NCBI RefSeq assembly: GCF_014191255.1
Contig: NZ_JACHWH010000005.1
Location: forward strand, 62,001 to 126,000
DNA from: Amycolatopsis bartoniae
GTDB lineage: Bacteria > Actinomycetota > Actinomycetes > Mycobacteriales > Pseudonocardiaceae
Length of the DNA: 64,000 nucleotides
Reading direction: 5' to 3'
A model generated the notes under the pieces. That model was given only the letters and a program-made list of their open reading frames with translations, had not been told where the DNA came from and did not search any database. Positions 1-7,781 of this stretch are shown here, piece after piece. The translations under genes and the position numbers were made by a program. Every line of letters starts with the position of its first letter. The first letter of the stretch is position 1.

Positions 1-877
1 CCCGGAGCCGCTGGGGCGGCCCGTGGCCCTGGCTGTTCGTGCTGCCGCTGCTGGCCGGGGTGCTGGTGTTCTACATCTGGCCGATCCTGCAGACCGCCTA
101 CTACTCCTTCACGAAGTGGGGCGTGTTCGGCGGGTCGAAGTGGACCGGACTGGCCAACTACAGCCGCCTGTTCGCCGACCCGGACCTGTACCGGTCGCTG
201 GCGAACACCGCGATCTACACCGCCGTCGTGCTGCTCGGGGTGCCGATCGCGGCGTGGCTGGCGAGCCTGCTCAACACCCCCGGCCTGCGGTTCGCCCAGC
301 TGTACCGGGTGCTGTTCTTCCTGCCCTACGTCGCGATGCCCGCCGCGGTGGCGCTGGTGTGGCGGATCATCTTCAACGGTGACTTCGGCATCCTGAACTG
401 GGCGCTGTCGCGGGTGGGCATCGAAGGCCCGTCTGGGTGAACACGCCCGGGTTCGCGCTGGCCGCGGTGTCGGTGGTGGGCCTGTGGTCGACGCTCGGGT
501 TCTCGATGATCGTGCTGGGCGCGGGGCTGAAGAACATCCCGCCGGAGCTGTACGAGGCGGCGGAGCTGGACGGGGCGGGCCGGTTCCGGCAGTTCCGCTC
601 CGTCACGCTGCCGCTGCTGGCGCCGAGCCTGTTCTTCGTCACCGTGGTGACGACGATCGCGAGCTTCCAGCTGTTCGACCTGCTCTACGCCCTGCTGTCC
701 AACCGCAACCCGGTGCTGCGCAAGACGATGTCGCTGGTCTACTACTTCTACCAGGCCGGGTTCATGAACAACGACAAGGGTTTCGCGGCCGCGATCGCCA
801 TGGTGATCTTCGTGCTGATCGGCCTGGTCACGCTCGTGCAGTTCCGCTTCCAGCGCCGGTGGGTGAACCATGGCTAG
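1..877 (+). pseudogene. Sugar ABC transporter permease (MalF type), 5' end outside window, frameshifted
   Basis: This is the first of two inner-membrane permeases of a carbohydrate ABC importer. The reading frame is open from base 3, so the true start lies left of the window. It runs as a normal permease (membrane segment LPLLAGVLVFYIWPIL, then the periplasmic loop GLANYSRLFADPDLYRSLANT) until a TGA at 438-440. The rest of the protein, starting WVNTPGFALAAVSVVG, continues in another frame to 877 and contains the EAA loop (PPELYEAAELDGAGRFRQF) that docks on the ATPase. Adding one base near 431-434 would restore a P-S-W-V-N junction, so this is a single-base deletion or an assembly error. The gene is probably non-functional if the base is really missing. 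It overlaps the next permease by 8 bp. Confidence 0.85.
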
Positions 878-1694
878 GCCCCGCCGCGGCTCGCACGCGC
901 TCATCCACGTGGTGCTGGGCGTGGGCGGGTTCGTCATGGCGTTCCCGTTCCTGTGGCAGCTGATCATGTCGCTGTCGACGAATGCCGAGGTGCAGAGCGT
1001 CACGCCGACGTTCTGGCCGGCGCACCCGCAGTGGGGCAACTACGCGGCGGTGTTCGAGCGCCTGCCGTTCCTGTCCCAGCTGTGGACGTCGGTGCTGATC
1101 ACGGTGATCCGCGTGGCGGCGCAGATCGTGCTGTGCACGCTGGCGGGCTACGCGTTCGCGCGGCTGCGGTTCCCCGGTCGCGGGGTGCTGCTGGGGCTGG
1201 TGCTGTCGATCCTGCTGGTGCCGTCGCAGGTGTACCTCATCTCGCAGTACCAGATCGTGCAGTCGCTGGGCTGGCTCAACACGGTCGCGGGCATCGTCGC
1301 GCCCGGGTTGTTCAGCGCGTACGGCACGTTCCTCATGCGGACGGCGTTCCTGAACCTGCCGCAGGAGCTGGAGGAGGCGGCGCGGATCGACGGCAGCGGC
1401 ACGTTCCGGACGTTCTGGAGCATCATGCTGCCGCTGGTGCGGCCGAGCATCAGCGTGCTGGCGATCAGCGCGGTGCTGTGGTCGTGGAACGAGCTGCTGT
1501 GGCCGCTGGTGGTCTCGACGCGCGCGGCGAACATGCCGCTGGCCGCCGCGCTGGCGACGCTGGCCGGCGACGTGACGGTGAACTATCCGGTCCTGATGGC
1601 GGCGAGCCTGCTCGCGATCGCCCCGGTGCTGATCCTGTTCGTCCTGCTGCAGCGGCGGGTCATCGACGGGCTGGCGTCGTCCGGGCTCAAGTGA
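870..1694 (+). CDS. Carbohydrate ABC transporter permease (MalG type)
   Basis: This is the second permease of the importer, 274 residues, with about six membrane segments. The cytoplasmic EAA loop is clear (LPQELEEAARIDGSGTFRTF, around residues 167-186) and the protein ends in the usual GLASSGLK tail of the family. The ATG at 870 sits inside the last codons of the upstream permease, so the pair is translationally coupled. No ATPase gene is next to it; CUT1 systems in actinomycetes commonly share the MsiK-type ATPase encoded elsewhere. The substrate is not visible from sequence, but the neighbouring FAH-fold dehydratase suggests a sugar or sugar acid handled by a non-phosphorylating route. Confidence 0.9.
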   Translation: MARPRRGSHALIHVVLGVGGFVMAFPFLWQLIMSLSTNAEVQSVTPTFWPAHPQWGNYAAVFERLPFLSQLWTSVLITVIRVAAQIVLCTLAGYAFARLRFPGRGVLLGLVLSILLVPSQVYLISQYQIVQSLGWLNTVAGIVAPGLFSAYGTFLMRTAFLNLPQELEEAARIDGSGTFRTFWSIMLPLVRPSISVLAISAVLWSWNELLWPLVVSTRAANMPLAAALATLAGDVTVNYPVLMAASLLAIAPVLILFVLLQRRVIDGLASSGLK

Positions 1695-1699
1695 CGCCC

Positions 1700-1716
1700 G
1701 TTCAGCTAGGCTGAAC
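1700..1716. promoter_or_regulatory. Inverted repeat GTTCAG-N5-CTGAAC, probable IclR operator
   Basis: A perfect 6-bp inverted repeat, GTTCAG at 1700-1705 and CTGAAC at 1711-1716, ends three bases before the ATG of the IclR regulator. The same half-sites with the same 5-base spacer recur at 2517-2533 in front of the FAH-family gene, which supports a shared operator and autoregulation. Confidence 0.7.
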
Positions 1717-1719
1717 GCC

Positions 1720-2466
1720 ATGGCCGAACCCCCGGTGCGCAGTGTCGACAAGGCGCTCGTGGTGCTGCAGCTGCTGGGCGACCGGGGGCCGGAGGGGCTG
1801 TCACTGGTGGACGTCGCGCAGGCGCTGGGCAGCCCGAAGAGCGGGGCGCACCTGACGCTGTCGGCGTTGCGGCACCGCGGTTTCGTGACCCAGGACCGCG
1901 ACAGCGGCCGGTACCGGCTCGGCGGCGAGGCGCTGCGGGTGGCGGCGTCCTACGAGGAGAAGCTGAGCTTCCGCACCAGTCTGCTGCCGCTGCTGCGGCG
2001 CCTGTCGGAGGAGATCCGGCAGGTGTGCCACCTCGGGGTGCTCGACGGCGCCGACATCGTCTACCTCGAGAAGGTGCACGCGGACCGGCCTGTGCAGGTC
2101 GGCTCGAAGATCGGCGGCCGCAACCCGGCGGCGACCACCGCGCTCGGCCGAGCGATCCTCGCCTACCAGGGGTGGGACGAGGCGGGGCTGCGTGCCCAGC
2201 TCGGCGATCCCGGCGACCTGACCTGGGCTCGGCTGCGGGAGGTGCTGGCGCGGACGCGGGAGCGCGGTTACGCGCTCGACGTGGAGGAGAACGAGCCGGG
2301 CATCGCGTGCGTCGCCGTTCCGGTGCTGCTCAACGGCGAACCCTGCTGCGCGCTGTCGATCTCCACGCTCGCGGCGGAGACGGACTCCGACGTGCTCGCG
2401 GGTTACGTCGCGCGCCTGCACGCCCTGGCGGAGCAGTACGTCTCGCCCCCGTTGCGGCTGCCCTGA
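1720..2466 (+). CDS. IclR-family transcriptional regulator
   Basis: This 248-residue protein has the two-part IclR layout. An N-terminal winged helix-turn-helix occupies about residues 8-65 (SVDKALVVLQLLGD, then SLVDVAQALGSPKSGAHLTL). A C-terminal GAF-like effector domain starts at about residue 80 (SLLPLLRRLSEEIRQVCHLG) and carries the family segment RERGYALDVEENEPGIACVA. The operator-like palindrome lies between the permease gene and this start, leaving no room for a normal Shine-Dalgarno sequence, so the message may be leaderless. It probably controls itself and the downstream FAH-family gene, and possibly the transporter. The effector is unknown; family members usually sense an aromatic acid, a sugar acid or a pathway intermediate. 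Confidence 0.92.
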   Translation: MAEPPVRSVDKALVVLQLLGDRGPEGLSLVDVAQALGSPKSGAHLTLSALRHRGFVTQDRDSGRYRLGGEALRVAASYEEKLSFRTSLLPLLRRLSEEIRQVCHLGVLDGADIVYLEKVHADRPVQVGSKIGGRNPAATTALGRAILAYQGWDEAGLRAQLGDPGDLTWARLREVLARTRERGYALDVEENEPGIACVAVPVLLNGEPCCALSISTLAAETDSDVLAGYVARLHALAEQYVSPPLRLP

Positions 2467-2507
2467 AGCTCGTTGACCACCACGCGCCCGGCACCGTAGG
2501 GTCGATG

Positions 2508-2533
2508 CTGAACACGGTTCAGTATCGCTGAAC
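2508..2533. promoter_or_regulatory. Tandem IclR operator half-sites before FAH-family gene
   Basis: Three half-sites follow one another: CTGAAC (2508-2513), GTTCAG (2517-2522) and CTGAAC (2528-2533). The last two form the same GTTCAG-N5-CTGAAC palindrome as at 1700-1716. The Shine-Dalgarno AAGGAGG of the next gene (2534-2540) starts directly after it, so a bound repressor would cover the translation start region. Confidence 0.68.
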
Positions 2534-2545
2534 AAGGAGGTCCGG

Positions 2546-3415
2546 ATGAGCCACCTGGTGCGCTTCACCGACGGAACCGGGACCGTCCGGGTCGGCCTGC
2601 TGACCGGCGAGGAGCTGCGCCCGCTGGCGGTGGCCTCGATGAGCGAGCTGCTGCGCCGTCCGGTGGCCGAGATCCGCGCGCTGGCCGACGCCGCCGGGGA
2701 GCCCGTGTCCGGGGCGCGCCTGCTGCCGCCGCTGGACGGGCGGATGGAGGTGTGGGCCGCCGGGGTGACGTACCTGCGTTCCGAGGAGGCCCGCCGCGAG
2801 GAGAGCGCCGACGAGGACATCTACGCGCGGGTGTACCGGGCGGAGCGCCCGGAGCTGTTCTTCAAGGCGGCGGCGTGGCGTGTGATGACCGACGACGAGC
2901 CGATCGCCCTGCGCGCCGACTCCCCCAACACCGTGCCGGAGCCCGAGCTCGGCCTGGTGCTGACCAGCGCTGGCGAGATCGCCGGATACGTGGTGGTCGA
3001 CGACGTCAGCTCCCGCAGCATCGAGGGCGAGAACCCGCTGTACCTGCCCCAGGCGAAGATCTACACCGGCTCGTGCGCGGTGTCGGCGCGGGTGCGCCCG
3101 GCGTGGGAGGTCCCGGACGCGCTGGCTCTCGACCTTCGGATGCGCATCCTGCGGGACGGCCGCGAGGTGTTCACCGGGAGCGCCGGCACCGCGCAGCTGA
3201 ACCGGAAACCGCCCGAGCTGGTCGAATACCTGTGGCGGGACAACGACTTCCCCGACGGCGCCGTGCTCTCCACCGGCACCTCGATCGTGCCCGGCCTCGA
3301 CCTCGGCCTGCGGGCCGGGGACGTGGTCGAGATCGAGATCGGCGAGGTCGGCTCGCTGCGCTCGCCCGTGGTGCTGGGCGCGGACGCGGTGCGGCGGGCG
3401 CTCGCGGCCCGCTGA
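2546..3415 (+). CDS. Fumarylacetoacetate hydrolase family protein, probable 2-keto-3-deoxy sugar acid dehydratase
   Basis: This 289-residue protein has the FAH fold. An N-terminal cap of about 65 residues precedes the catalytic domain that opens with WAAGVTY. The metal-binding triad typical of the family is present: E132 and E134 in PEPELG and D153 in VVDDVS. The spacing (2 and 19 residues) is that of 2-keto-3-deoxy-D-arabinonate dehydratase-type enzymes, and the segment NPLYLPQAKIYTGSCAV also fits that branch. I therefore favour a cytosolic dehydratase acting on a 2-keto-3-deoxy sugar acid over an aromatic-pathway hydrolase; this is inference. AAGGAGG lies 5 bases before the ATG. The IclR-type palindrome immediately upstream implies control by the preceding regulator. 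Confidence 0.85.
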   Translation: MSHLVRFTDGTGTVRVGLLTGEELRPLAVASMSELLRRPVAEIRALADAAGEPVSGARLLPPLDGRMEVWAAGVTYLRSEEARREESADEDIYARVYRAERPELFFKAAAWRVMTDDEPIALRADSPNTVPEPELGLVLTSAGEIAGYVVVDDVSSRSIEGENPLYLPQAKIYTGSCAVSARVRPAWEVPDALALDLRMRILRDGREVFTGSAGTAQLNRKPPELVEYLWRDNDFPDGAVLSTGTSIVPGLDLGLRAGDVVEIEIGEVGSLRSPVVLGADAVRRALAAR

Positions 3416-3427
3416 GGTTTCAGCGGG
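3408..3427. terminator. Bidirectional hairpin between convergent genes
   Basis: CCCGCTGA (3408-3415) pairs with TCAGCGGG (3420-3427) across a GGTT loop. The stem contains the stop codons of both the FAH-family gene and the convergent Pro-rich gene. There is no T-run, which is common for actinomycete hairpins. Confidence 0.5.
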
Positions 3428-3887
3428 ACCGGCGGAAGACGCGGTGCCACCAGCGTGGCTTCGGCTGGGGTTTCTCGAAGGCCGCCAGCAGCTCCGGCGG
3501 AAACGGTGACGGCAGCGGCGCGCCGGGCGCCTGCGGGGTGATCCGCAGGGGTTGCGCCGTGTTCTGGGCCGACATCGGGGGCGGGGTGACGTCGTGCACG
3601 AACTGGCCGCCGTACGCGCCGTCGCCCAGCGGCGGCGGGGTGGAGTCGCTGACGAAGTGACCGCCCCCGGCGGGTGGGGACAGCCGGTTGAGGACCGCGC
3701 CCCCGGAGGACTGGAGCGAGCCGGGAGCCGCGGGCGGCGGCGGGGCCGGGTCCACGACGAAGTGCCCGACACTGGCGGCCTGCTCCTCGTCGAGCAGGCT
3801 CCGCACGGGGTCCGCGTCGGAGAAGTCGCGGTTGTCGTCCCGCGGAGGCGGCGGCGCCTCCTCGTCCGGGCCGGGCGGCTGTGCCAC
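3420..3887 (-). CDS. Proline-rich protein with three GxFVxDxxPPP repeats
   Basis: I do not recognise this 155-residue protein. It is acidic and Pro-rich at the N-terminus and carries three copies of one motif: GHFVVDPAPPPP (41-52), GHFVSDSTPPPL (76-87) and GQFVHDVTPPPM (94-105). A Pro-rich linker follows, then a short tail with the pattern PRWWHRVFRRSR that looks like an amphipathic membrane- or nucleic acid-binding end. There is no signal peptide or membrane helix. The GTG start at 3887 is about 80 bp from the divergent GTG of the DUF6338 membrane protein gene, so the two may share a promoter region and act together. The repeats may be short docking motifs. Function unknown. Confidence 0.75.
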   Translation of the reverse strand: MAQPPGPDEEAPPPPRDDNRDFSDADPVRSLLDEEQAASVGHFVVDPAPPPPAAPGSLQSSGGAVLNRLSPPAGGGHFVSDSTPPPLGDGAYGGQFVHDVTPPPMSAQNTAQPLRITPQAPGAPLPSPFPPELLAAFEKPQPKPRWWHRVFRRSR

Positions 3888-3965
3888 GATCCACCTCTGT
3901 CCTGCCGATCGACGCTGGAGCGCCGATCAGGCTACCGGTATCCGCGTCGTCACGGAAGGTGAAAC

Positions 3966-4598
3966 GTGCCCACGACCCTCCTCGGCCTGGTGCTCTTCCT
4001 CGTGCTGCTCGTGCCCGGGTTCGCGTACACGCTGCGGCGGGAGCGGATGGTGTCGAGCCGGCCGGTGTCGGCGTTCCGCGAGACGGTCGAGCTGGCGTTC
4101 GTGAGCGTCGCGGCGGACGCGATGGTGCTGCTGCTGTTCGGGCTCGTGCGGCTGATCGTCCCGCGCTGGACGCCCGACGTGCGGCAGCTGATCCGCGACC
4201 CGGGCCACTACGTACCCGACCACCTCACCTCGCTCACGCTGTGGGGCGGCGCCCTGCTGCTCATCGCGGCCGCGCTCGCCTTCGCCGCCGCGGGCGTGCG
4301 CCGCGGCCGCGAGCACGAGGCCCACGTCTCCGGCTGGACCAGGCTGTTCTCCGAGCACCCGGGCGCCCGCATCTACGTCGGCTGCCTGCTGGAGGACGGC
4401 ACGTACGTGACCGGGCGCCTGCGCACGTACAGCCGTTCGGCGGAGGACGGCCAGGACCGCGACCTCACCCTGACGGGTCCGATTTCCTACCGCGCTCCCG
4501 GCGAGTCGAGCCTGGCCGTGCTGCCGGACGTCGGCGCCGCGGCGGTCAGTGCCCGTCGTCTCAGTCTGCTCACCGTCACCTATCAGGCACCCCGGTGA
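3966..4598 (+). CDS. DUF6338-like membrane protein
   Basis: This 210-residue protein has a hydrophobic N-terminal half with three likely membrane segments (about residues 3-20, 42-65 and 88-110). A cytosolic C-terminal domain follows, containing ARIYVGCLLEDGTYVTGRL and YRAPGESSLAVLPDVGAAAV. The order LxFLVLLVPGFAYTLRRER, then a soluble domain resembling a small beta barrel with a DGTYVxGRL strand, fits actinobacterial proteins labelled DUF6338; this assignment is from memory. Function unknown. It diverges from the Pro-rich repeat protein gene. The GTG start has GAAGGTGA just upstream. Confidence 0.8.
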   Translation: MPTTLLGLVLFLVLLVPGFAYTLRRERMVSSRPVSAFRETVELAFVSVAADAMVLLLFGLVRLIVPRWTPDVRQLIRDPGHYVPDHLTSLTLWGGALLLIAAALAFAAAGVRRGREHEAHVSGWTRLFSEHPGARIYVGCLLEDGTYVTGRLRTYSRSAEDGQDRDLTLTGPISYRAPGESSLAVLPDVGAAAVSARRLSLLTVTYQAPR

Positions 4599-4690
4599 GC
4601 CGTACGAGCAGTTATATTGCGAGCGGAGGAACCGAAGCTGAACACCGGGTTTCGTCCGGGTGACCGGCCGGCCCGCGAAACGGGGCGGAC

Positions 4691-4990
4691 GTGCAGGGTG
4701 GACGAGTGGCGCCCGGGTCGGTGGCGGAGCTGGCCCGGGACGTGTCTTGGCAGGTCACCACGGGCGTGGGCGGACAGTGGATCACCGCGGAGACCGCCGT
4801 GCGGCACGACGGGCAGGAGTGGCGCATCGGTCTCACGCCGGCGCGCGGGGACATCACGGCGCTGATCCTGTGGTCGGGTGACAAGGTGGTCGACCACGTC
4901 CGGGGCACCGAGGCCGCGATGTGCGCGCGGGCGCAGCGCTGGCGCGACAACCTCGAAGCCGGCCGCGACTGGCAGTCGACGGCGAGCTGA
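4691..4990 (+). CDS. Small hypothetical protein
   Basis: This 99-residue reading frame looks like protein: it alternates hydrophobic and charged residues in WQVTTGVGGQWITAETAV, EWRIGLTPARGDITALILW and AAMCARAQRWRDNLEAGRDW. It suggests a small beta-rich fold with a C-terminal helix. GTG codons at 4691 and 4706 are both possible starts and neither has a strong ribosome site. The preceding 90 bp include an A+T-richer patch (4610-4640) that could hold the promoter. It lies just upstream of the TIR-STAND gene in the same direction, about 135 bp away, so a functional link is possible but unproven. No family recognised. Confidence 0.55.
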   Translation: MQGGRVAPGSVAELARDVSWQVTTGVGGQWITAETAVRHDGQEWRIGLTPARGDITALILWSGDKVVDHVRGTEAAMCARAQRWRDNLEAGRDWQSTAS

Positions 4991-5124
4991 TCGTCCTTCC
5001 CGGGCCGCGGAAGCGGACAGAAACCGGACGATAAGCGGTCTCTTGCCGCCGGCCGCCCGACCGGGGCGTTGTTTCCCGCTTGAATGGGGAAACGGCCCAC
5101 CCGGAACAGCAGAGTCGGTGCGAT

Positions 5125-7365
5125 GTGACCCACGACGTCTACCTCAGTTTCGACGAGGCGGACCGCGGCCCGGCCGAGTCCCTCGCCCGGGCGCTGCGCG
5201 AGAACGGGCTCGACGTCTTCGTCGGTGAGGAGCACACCGAGGTGGACGCCGGGCTCGCCGCCGTGCTGCTGTCCTCACGCCTGCTGCTGGCCTACTACTC
5301 CGCTCGCTATTCCCGGGGTTTCCGGTGCCAGTGGGAGCTCACGACGGCCGCGCTGCAGCCGGGCCCCGCGATCCTCGCCGTCAACCCGGAGCCCGGGAAC
5401 GCCCACGTCGCCCCGGTGGGGCTGCGCGAGGTCGGGAAGACGGAGGCCGCGACAGTCGCCGCGGAACTGGTGCGCCGGGTCCCGGGCGCCGTTCGTGCGG
5501 CGCCACCGTTCTTCGCGGAACCGGCCTGGCGCACTCGCCCGGAGCGCTTTTCCGGCCGGTTCGCGCAGCTGTGGCGGCTGCACTCGCTCGTGTCGGCGGG
5601 GAGCCGGGTCGTCGTGCACGGTCCGCGGGGGGCGGGGAAGACCGCGCTGGTCCGCCAGTACGCGGCGTTGTTCGGCCCGGTGTTCCCCGGCGGGATCCAC
5701 TGGCTCGGGCCGGTGGACGCCGCCGCCACGCTGGCGGCGGAGCTGCGTGACCTGGCTGTCGGCAGGCTCGGCCTGCGGCTGGCCGGCGCGCCTCCCGGTC
5801 GTGTCCCGGCGCTGGTCACCGCGCGGCTCGACGAGCTGCGGCAGCGGGTGCTGCTGATCGTCGACGACGTGCCCGCGCCGCTGCTCGACGAGGTGTCCCT
5901 CGGTTCCCCGTTCGTGCGGACAGTGCTCACCAGCCGGGTGAGGCCGGCTCGGTCCGCGGGGCTGGTGGAGCTGGCCGGGTTGTTTCCGCGTGCGGCTTTC
6001 GCTGCGCCGCTCGACGAGTCCGCGCACCGGCTCCTGGCCCTCGGCACGCTTCTCGCCGCTGCGCCGATTCCCTTGTGGTTGGGCGAAGAAAGCGCTCTCT
6101 CGCAGCTCGTGGCGGCGGGTTTCGCGCAACGCGTGTTCGACGGCTGGCTTCTCGATCCGGGAGCCCGTGAGGCCGGGTTGTGGGAGGCCGAGCTCGCCGG
6201 CTGTGCCCGTTCCGCCGCGGACGCGCTGCTGGCCGAGCTGGACCGGCCGGTGCATCCGTGGCCGTCACGGCTGCGCCGGCACGCCGCGGCGCTGGCGGGT
6301 CAGGCGGCCGTCCCGCTCTCCCGGCGGCTCGACCTCCTGCGCAGCGCCGCGGCGGGCCACGAGGCGGTGGGCGAGCTGTCGCTGGCCGCCGCCCGGCGCG
6401 CCGAGGTGCTGGCGCTGCGTCCCGACGACCCTGGTGATCTGCTGGCGGCGGCCCGCGTCGAACTCGGTTGCGGGAACTATGCGGAGGCCCACGAGCACGC
6501 CCGCCGGGCCGCGGAGCTGGCCGACGGTGACGGGGATGACCGGGTCGCGTGCCGGGGGCGTTTCGTGGCGATGCGGGCGCTGGACCTGCTGGGCGAGTAC
6601 GAGCGGGCGGATGTGCTGTGGACGCTGCTGTCCGAAAGGGACGGTGGGCCGGTGGTGCTGGCCCGGGTCGCGGGGCTGCGCCTGCGGGGGCGACCGGATC
6701 AGGCGTTCCGGCTTCTGGCAGCGGTCCGGCCGGGTGAGCTGCCGCCGGACGCGGCCCGGGAGGCGCAGCTGGAGGTGGCGCGCCTGCAGCTGCTGAGCGG
6801 GGACGCCGAGACGGCCGCGCGCGTGGCGCTGGACCTGATGGCCGGACTGCTGTCGGCGGAGCTGGAGAACTCGCCGCTGTACCAGGAGGCGGCCGCGCTC
6901 CGGGCGGAGGCGGTGCCCGCGGACGACCCGCTGGGCCTCGCCGTGCGGCGCACGCGAGCGGCGGTGCGCCTGCCGCCCCGGCGGGTGCTCGCGGCCGCCG
7001 CCCGGGGGGTCGCCGACCCGCTCCCGGATTCCCACCCGCTGACCCTCCGGCTGCGGTTCGCGGTGGGACGCGCGCACGAGCGGCTGCGGCAGTACGACCG
7101 CGGCCGGGAGGTCCTGGCAGCCGTACTACCCCGGCAGGTCGCCGTCCTGGGCCGCGACCACCCGGAAACCGCCGAGACGCGCCTCGCCCTGGCGGTCGCG
7201 CTGATCATGACGGGAGAGCCGGTGCAGGGACTCGCATTGGTGCGCGAGGTCGCGGCGTCGGGAACGGGCGGACCGCGCCGCCGAGCCCTGGTGACCCGCT
7301 GGCTCTTCGTGGCTCTCCCCCGGCGCCTGGCGGCATTCGCCCACCGATGGCTGCCGTTGGGCTGA
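5125..7365 (+). CDS. TIR-STAND NTPase-TPR protein, candidate antiphage NADase
   Basis: This large three-part protein has 746 residues from the GTG at 5125; an upstream in-frame TTG at 5080 would add 15. The TIR domain starts at once (THDVYLSFDEAD) and keeps the active-site pattern YYSARYSRGFRCQWEL, with E71 at the position of the NAD-cleaving glutamate. Next is a STAND/NB-ARC-type NTPase: P-loop GPRGAGKT at about 166-173, Walker B VLLIVDD ending at 248, then VLTSRVRP as the sensor arginine motif. The remainder, from about residue 380, is helical TPR-like repeats (YAEAHEHARRAAELA, RQYDRGREVLAAVLP), a likely sensor. Proteins of this layout cut NAD+ on sensing infection; here that is inference. 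The start was chosen because the TIR fold begins at residue 3. Confidence 0.85.
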   Translation: MTHDVYLSFDEADRGPAESLARALRENGLDVFVGEEHTEVDAGLAAVLLSSRLLLAYYSARYSRGFRCQWELTTAALQPGPAILAVNPEPGNAHVAPVGLREVGKTEAATVAAELVRRVPGAVRAAPPFFAEPAWRTRPERFSGRFAQLWRLHSLVSAGSRVVVHGPRGAGKTALVRQYAALFGPVFPGGIHWLGPVDAAATLAAELRDLAVGRLGLRLAGAPPGRVPALVTARLDELRQRVLLIVDDVPAPLLDEVSLGSPFVRTVLTSRVRPARSAGLVELAGLFPRAAFAAPLDESAHRLLALGTLLAAAPIPLWLGEESALSQLVAAGFAQRVFDGWLLDPGAREAGLWEAELAGCARSAADALLAELDRPVHPWPSRLRRHAAALAGQAAVPLSRRLDLLRSAAAGHEAVGELSLAAARRAEVLALRPDDPGDLLAAARVELGCGNYAEAHEHARRAAELADGDGDDRVACRGRFVAMRALDLLGEYERADVLWTLLSERDGGPVVLARVAGLRLRGRPDQAFRLLAAVRPGELPPDAAREAQLEVARLQLLSGDAETAARVALDLMAGLLSAELENSPLYQEAAALRAEAVPADDPLGLAVRRTRAAVRLPPRRVLAAAARGVADPLPDSHPLTLRLRFAVGRAHERLRQYDRGREVLAAVLPRQVAVLGRDHPETAETRLALAVALIMTGEPVQGLALVREVAASGTGGPRRRALVTRWLFVALPRRLAAFAHRWLPLG

Positions 7366-7379
7366 TTCCGCAGCAGGGA

Positions 7380-7781
7380 ACCCGGGCGGAGCTCACCGTC
7401 CAGCCACAACTCGAAGTGCCCGGCCTGACCGGCGTCAGCGGCGTCGTCCAGGACTCCCGCGACGGCCTGGAAGCTGCGAAACCGCCGGCTGAGGTTGTAC
7501 CCCATCACACCGCGGGGCACGCTCGCGAACAGCTAAGGGCGCAGCACGATGCTGTTGCCGTAGTAGGTGGCGCGCTACCCCCTCGAGGGTGAAGGCGGAG
7601 ATTTCGTAGCGGTCCGCCGAGTAGGGCGCCAGGAAGGCCGGGAGGTCCTCGGCCGACCGGCCGCGCAGCGCCCACAGCGACCAGTCCCGCCGCTCGCCCC
7701 CGTACCAGTGGTCGAGACGCACGCCCACGCCCGCTTCGGTGCGCAGGAACGTGGCGAACCGGAGCGCCGGACTCGCCGCCG
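7380..7781 (-). pseudogene. Decayed NPCBM-like gene remnant
   Basis: Read on the minus strand, this stretch gives a continuous protein-like sequence only if two lesions are ignored. The first part (TFLRTEAGVGVRLDHWYGG, then DRYEISAFTLEGV) ends at about 7575-7582, where the frame must shift to continue as TYYGNSIVLRP. An in-frame TAG follows at 7533-7535, after which LFASVPRGVMGYNLSRRF and FQAVAGVLDDAAD and HFELWLDGE continue in the same frame. The last three segments resemble an NPCBM/NEW2 carbohydrate-binding-type beta sandwich. No start codon context is left, and the piece sits directly after the stop of the 7782-8729 gene. I read it as a dead gene or a lost C-terminal module. Confidence 0.6.

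Noticed and set aside
4600-4690. A tRNA or riboswitch in the A+T-richer gap before the small gene
   Set aside because: No cloverleaf or T-loop consensus and no convincing long stems; it is more likely a promoter region.
4583-4897. A minus-strand frame opposite the small gene at 4691
   Set aside because: Its sequence is Arg/Pro/His-rich without hydrophobic pattern, whereas the plus-strand frame shows alternating protein-like composition.
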